In this document: positions 63,620-64,000 of the stretch, piece after piece
Layout: each line of letters opens with the position of its first letter
Numbering within the stretch: the first letter of the stretch is position 1
From: Clostridium ljungdahlii DSM 13528
GTDB lineage: Bacteria; Bacillota; Clostridia; Clostridiales; Clostridiaceae
DNA: 64,000 nt
Direction: 5' to 3'
Assembly: GCF_000143685.1 (NCBI RefSeq)
Contig: NC_014328.1
Span: 1,426,001 to 1,490,000 of the forward strand
Translations under genes and position numbers: made by a program
Notes under the pieces: model-generated
Told to the model about the DNA's origin: nothing
Seen by the model: the letters and a program-made list of their open reading frames with translations, nothing else
Database searches by the model: none

Positions 63620-64000
63620 ATGAAGATAATTGTACTTATAAAAGAAGTTCCAGATATGGAAAAAGTAAGATTTGACAGTGAAAAAGGTGTTGTGGACAGG
63701 TCGTCTGCTGAAGCTGAAATCAACCCCTTTGATCTAAATGCCCTGCAGGAGGCAGTTAATTTAAAAAACAAATTTGGAGGAGAGATAACTGTTATTACTA
63801 TGGGGCTTCCAAGATCAGAAAAATCACTAAGAGATGCCTATGCTAGAGGTGCAGACAGGGGAATTCTTTTAACGGATAGAAAATTTGGTGGAGCTGATAC
63901 ATGGGCAACAGCCAATACCATTGCCGCTGAAATTAGAAAAATAAAAGATTATGATCTTATTATTTGCGGTGAGAAATCTGTTGATGGGGATACAGCTCAA
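63620..64000 (+). CDS. etfB: Electron transfer flavoprotein beta subunit, N-terminal part
   Basis: 127 codons to the right edge, no stop. Begins MKIIVLIKEVPDMEKVRFD and has INPFDLNALQEAVNL, TVITMGLPRSEKSLRDAYARGADRGILLTD and DLIICGEKSVDGDTAQ, the EtfB signature including the GADR and DGDTAQ nucleotide-binding segments. AGGAGG lies 7 bases before the ATG. EtfB carries FAD or AMP and pairs with EtfA; in clostridia it can take part in electron bifurcation with acyl-CoA or lactate dehydrogenases. The partner lies outside the window. Confidence 0.93.
   Translation, partial: MKIIVLIKEVPDMEKVRFDSEKGVVDRSSAEAEINPFDLNALQEAVNLKNKFGGEITVITMGLPRSEKSLRDAYARGADRGILLTDRKFGGADTWATANTIAAEIRKIKDYDLIICGEKSVDGDTAQ

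Noticed and set aside
1..64000. tRNA or rRNA genes, CRISPR arrays, prophage or insertion-sequence transposases
   Set aside because: Looked for conserved tRNA arms, regular spaced repeats and transposase or integrase motifs; none were seen by eye.

Overview
This is an AT-rich Firmicutes chromosome segment, almost certainly a spore-forming Clostridium sensu stricto. The evidence is spoVS, an rny/recA/pgsA/rimO neighbourhood, AGGAGG-type ribosome sites, frequent TTG and GTG starts, AGA/AGG arginine codons, several chemoreceptors, a peptide-type ABC resistance cassette and an electron-transfer flavoprotein gene at the right edge. A relative of the C. ljungdahlii/C. kluyveri group is plausible, but this is inference. 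No rRNA, tRNA, phage, IS element or CRISPR array was seen.

Layout. 1-4.6 kb: housekeeping cluster rimO (partial), pgsA, recA (sigma-A promoter plus LexA box), rny, spoVS. 4.7-7.3 kb: three membrane genes that look like a polyprenyl-phosphate-sugar glycosylation unit. 7.3-19.3 kb: core metabolism (aminotransferase, HPr, purB, gltX, a GAPDH with a non-NAD-type cofactor loop, a D,D-carboxypeptidase, a Nudix CoA pyrophosphatase, pncB, and a ThiE/TenI gene behind a TPP-riboswitch-like leader). 19.8-22.3 kb: a CheY-like protein and a chemoreceptor.

22.5-33.1 kb is the accessory heart of the window. A BlaI-like repressor and an M56 (BlaR1-like) membrane metalloprotease sit upstream of a membrane-anchored subtilase instead of a beta-lactamase. 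A decayed second copy (truncated blaI, stub of blaR1, intact subtilase) lies 9 kb downstream. The 14-bp operator ATTACA-N2-TGTAAT occurs in front of the repressor genes and inside the first codons of both subtilase genes. Between the two copies are remnants of pdxS/pdxT, a small membrane gene and a GH127 beta-L-arabinofuranosidase / GPH symporter / AraC module whose arginine codons differ from the host.

33.1-39.1 kb: an ECF-type sigma factor with a DUF4179 protein, a block of hairpins, and an IclR-controlled sugar-acid operon (KDPG aldolase, ACS-type MFS transporter, P-loop kinase). 39.3-48.6 kb: peptide deformylase, an AmmeMemoRadiSam gene pair, an XRE-cupin regulator divergent from azlCD, an XRE regulator with a helical-repeat tail, a MIF-family tautomerase, an ArsC-like protein, an AI-2E family permease, and a roughly 75-bp repeated double-hairpin element. 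48.8-64 kb: three more chemoreceptors (one cytosolic with a CZB zinc domain), a two-component system divergent from a three-gene ABC exporter, a LytTR response regulator, a flavin-binding protein, a sodium:solute symporter and the start of etfB.

Most convergent gene pairs share a bidirectional hairpin terminator. Start codons were set mainly by ribosome-binding-site spacing. Functions rest on recognised family motifs; regulatory sites are read from symmetry and spacing and are inferences.
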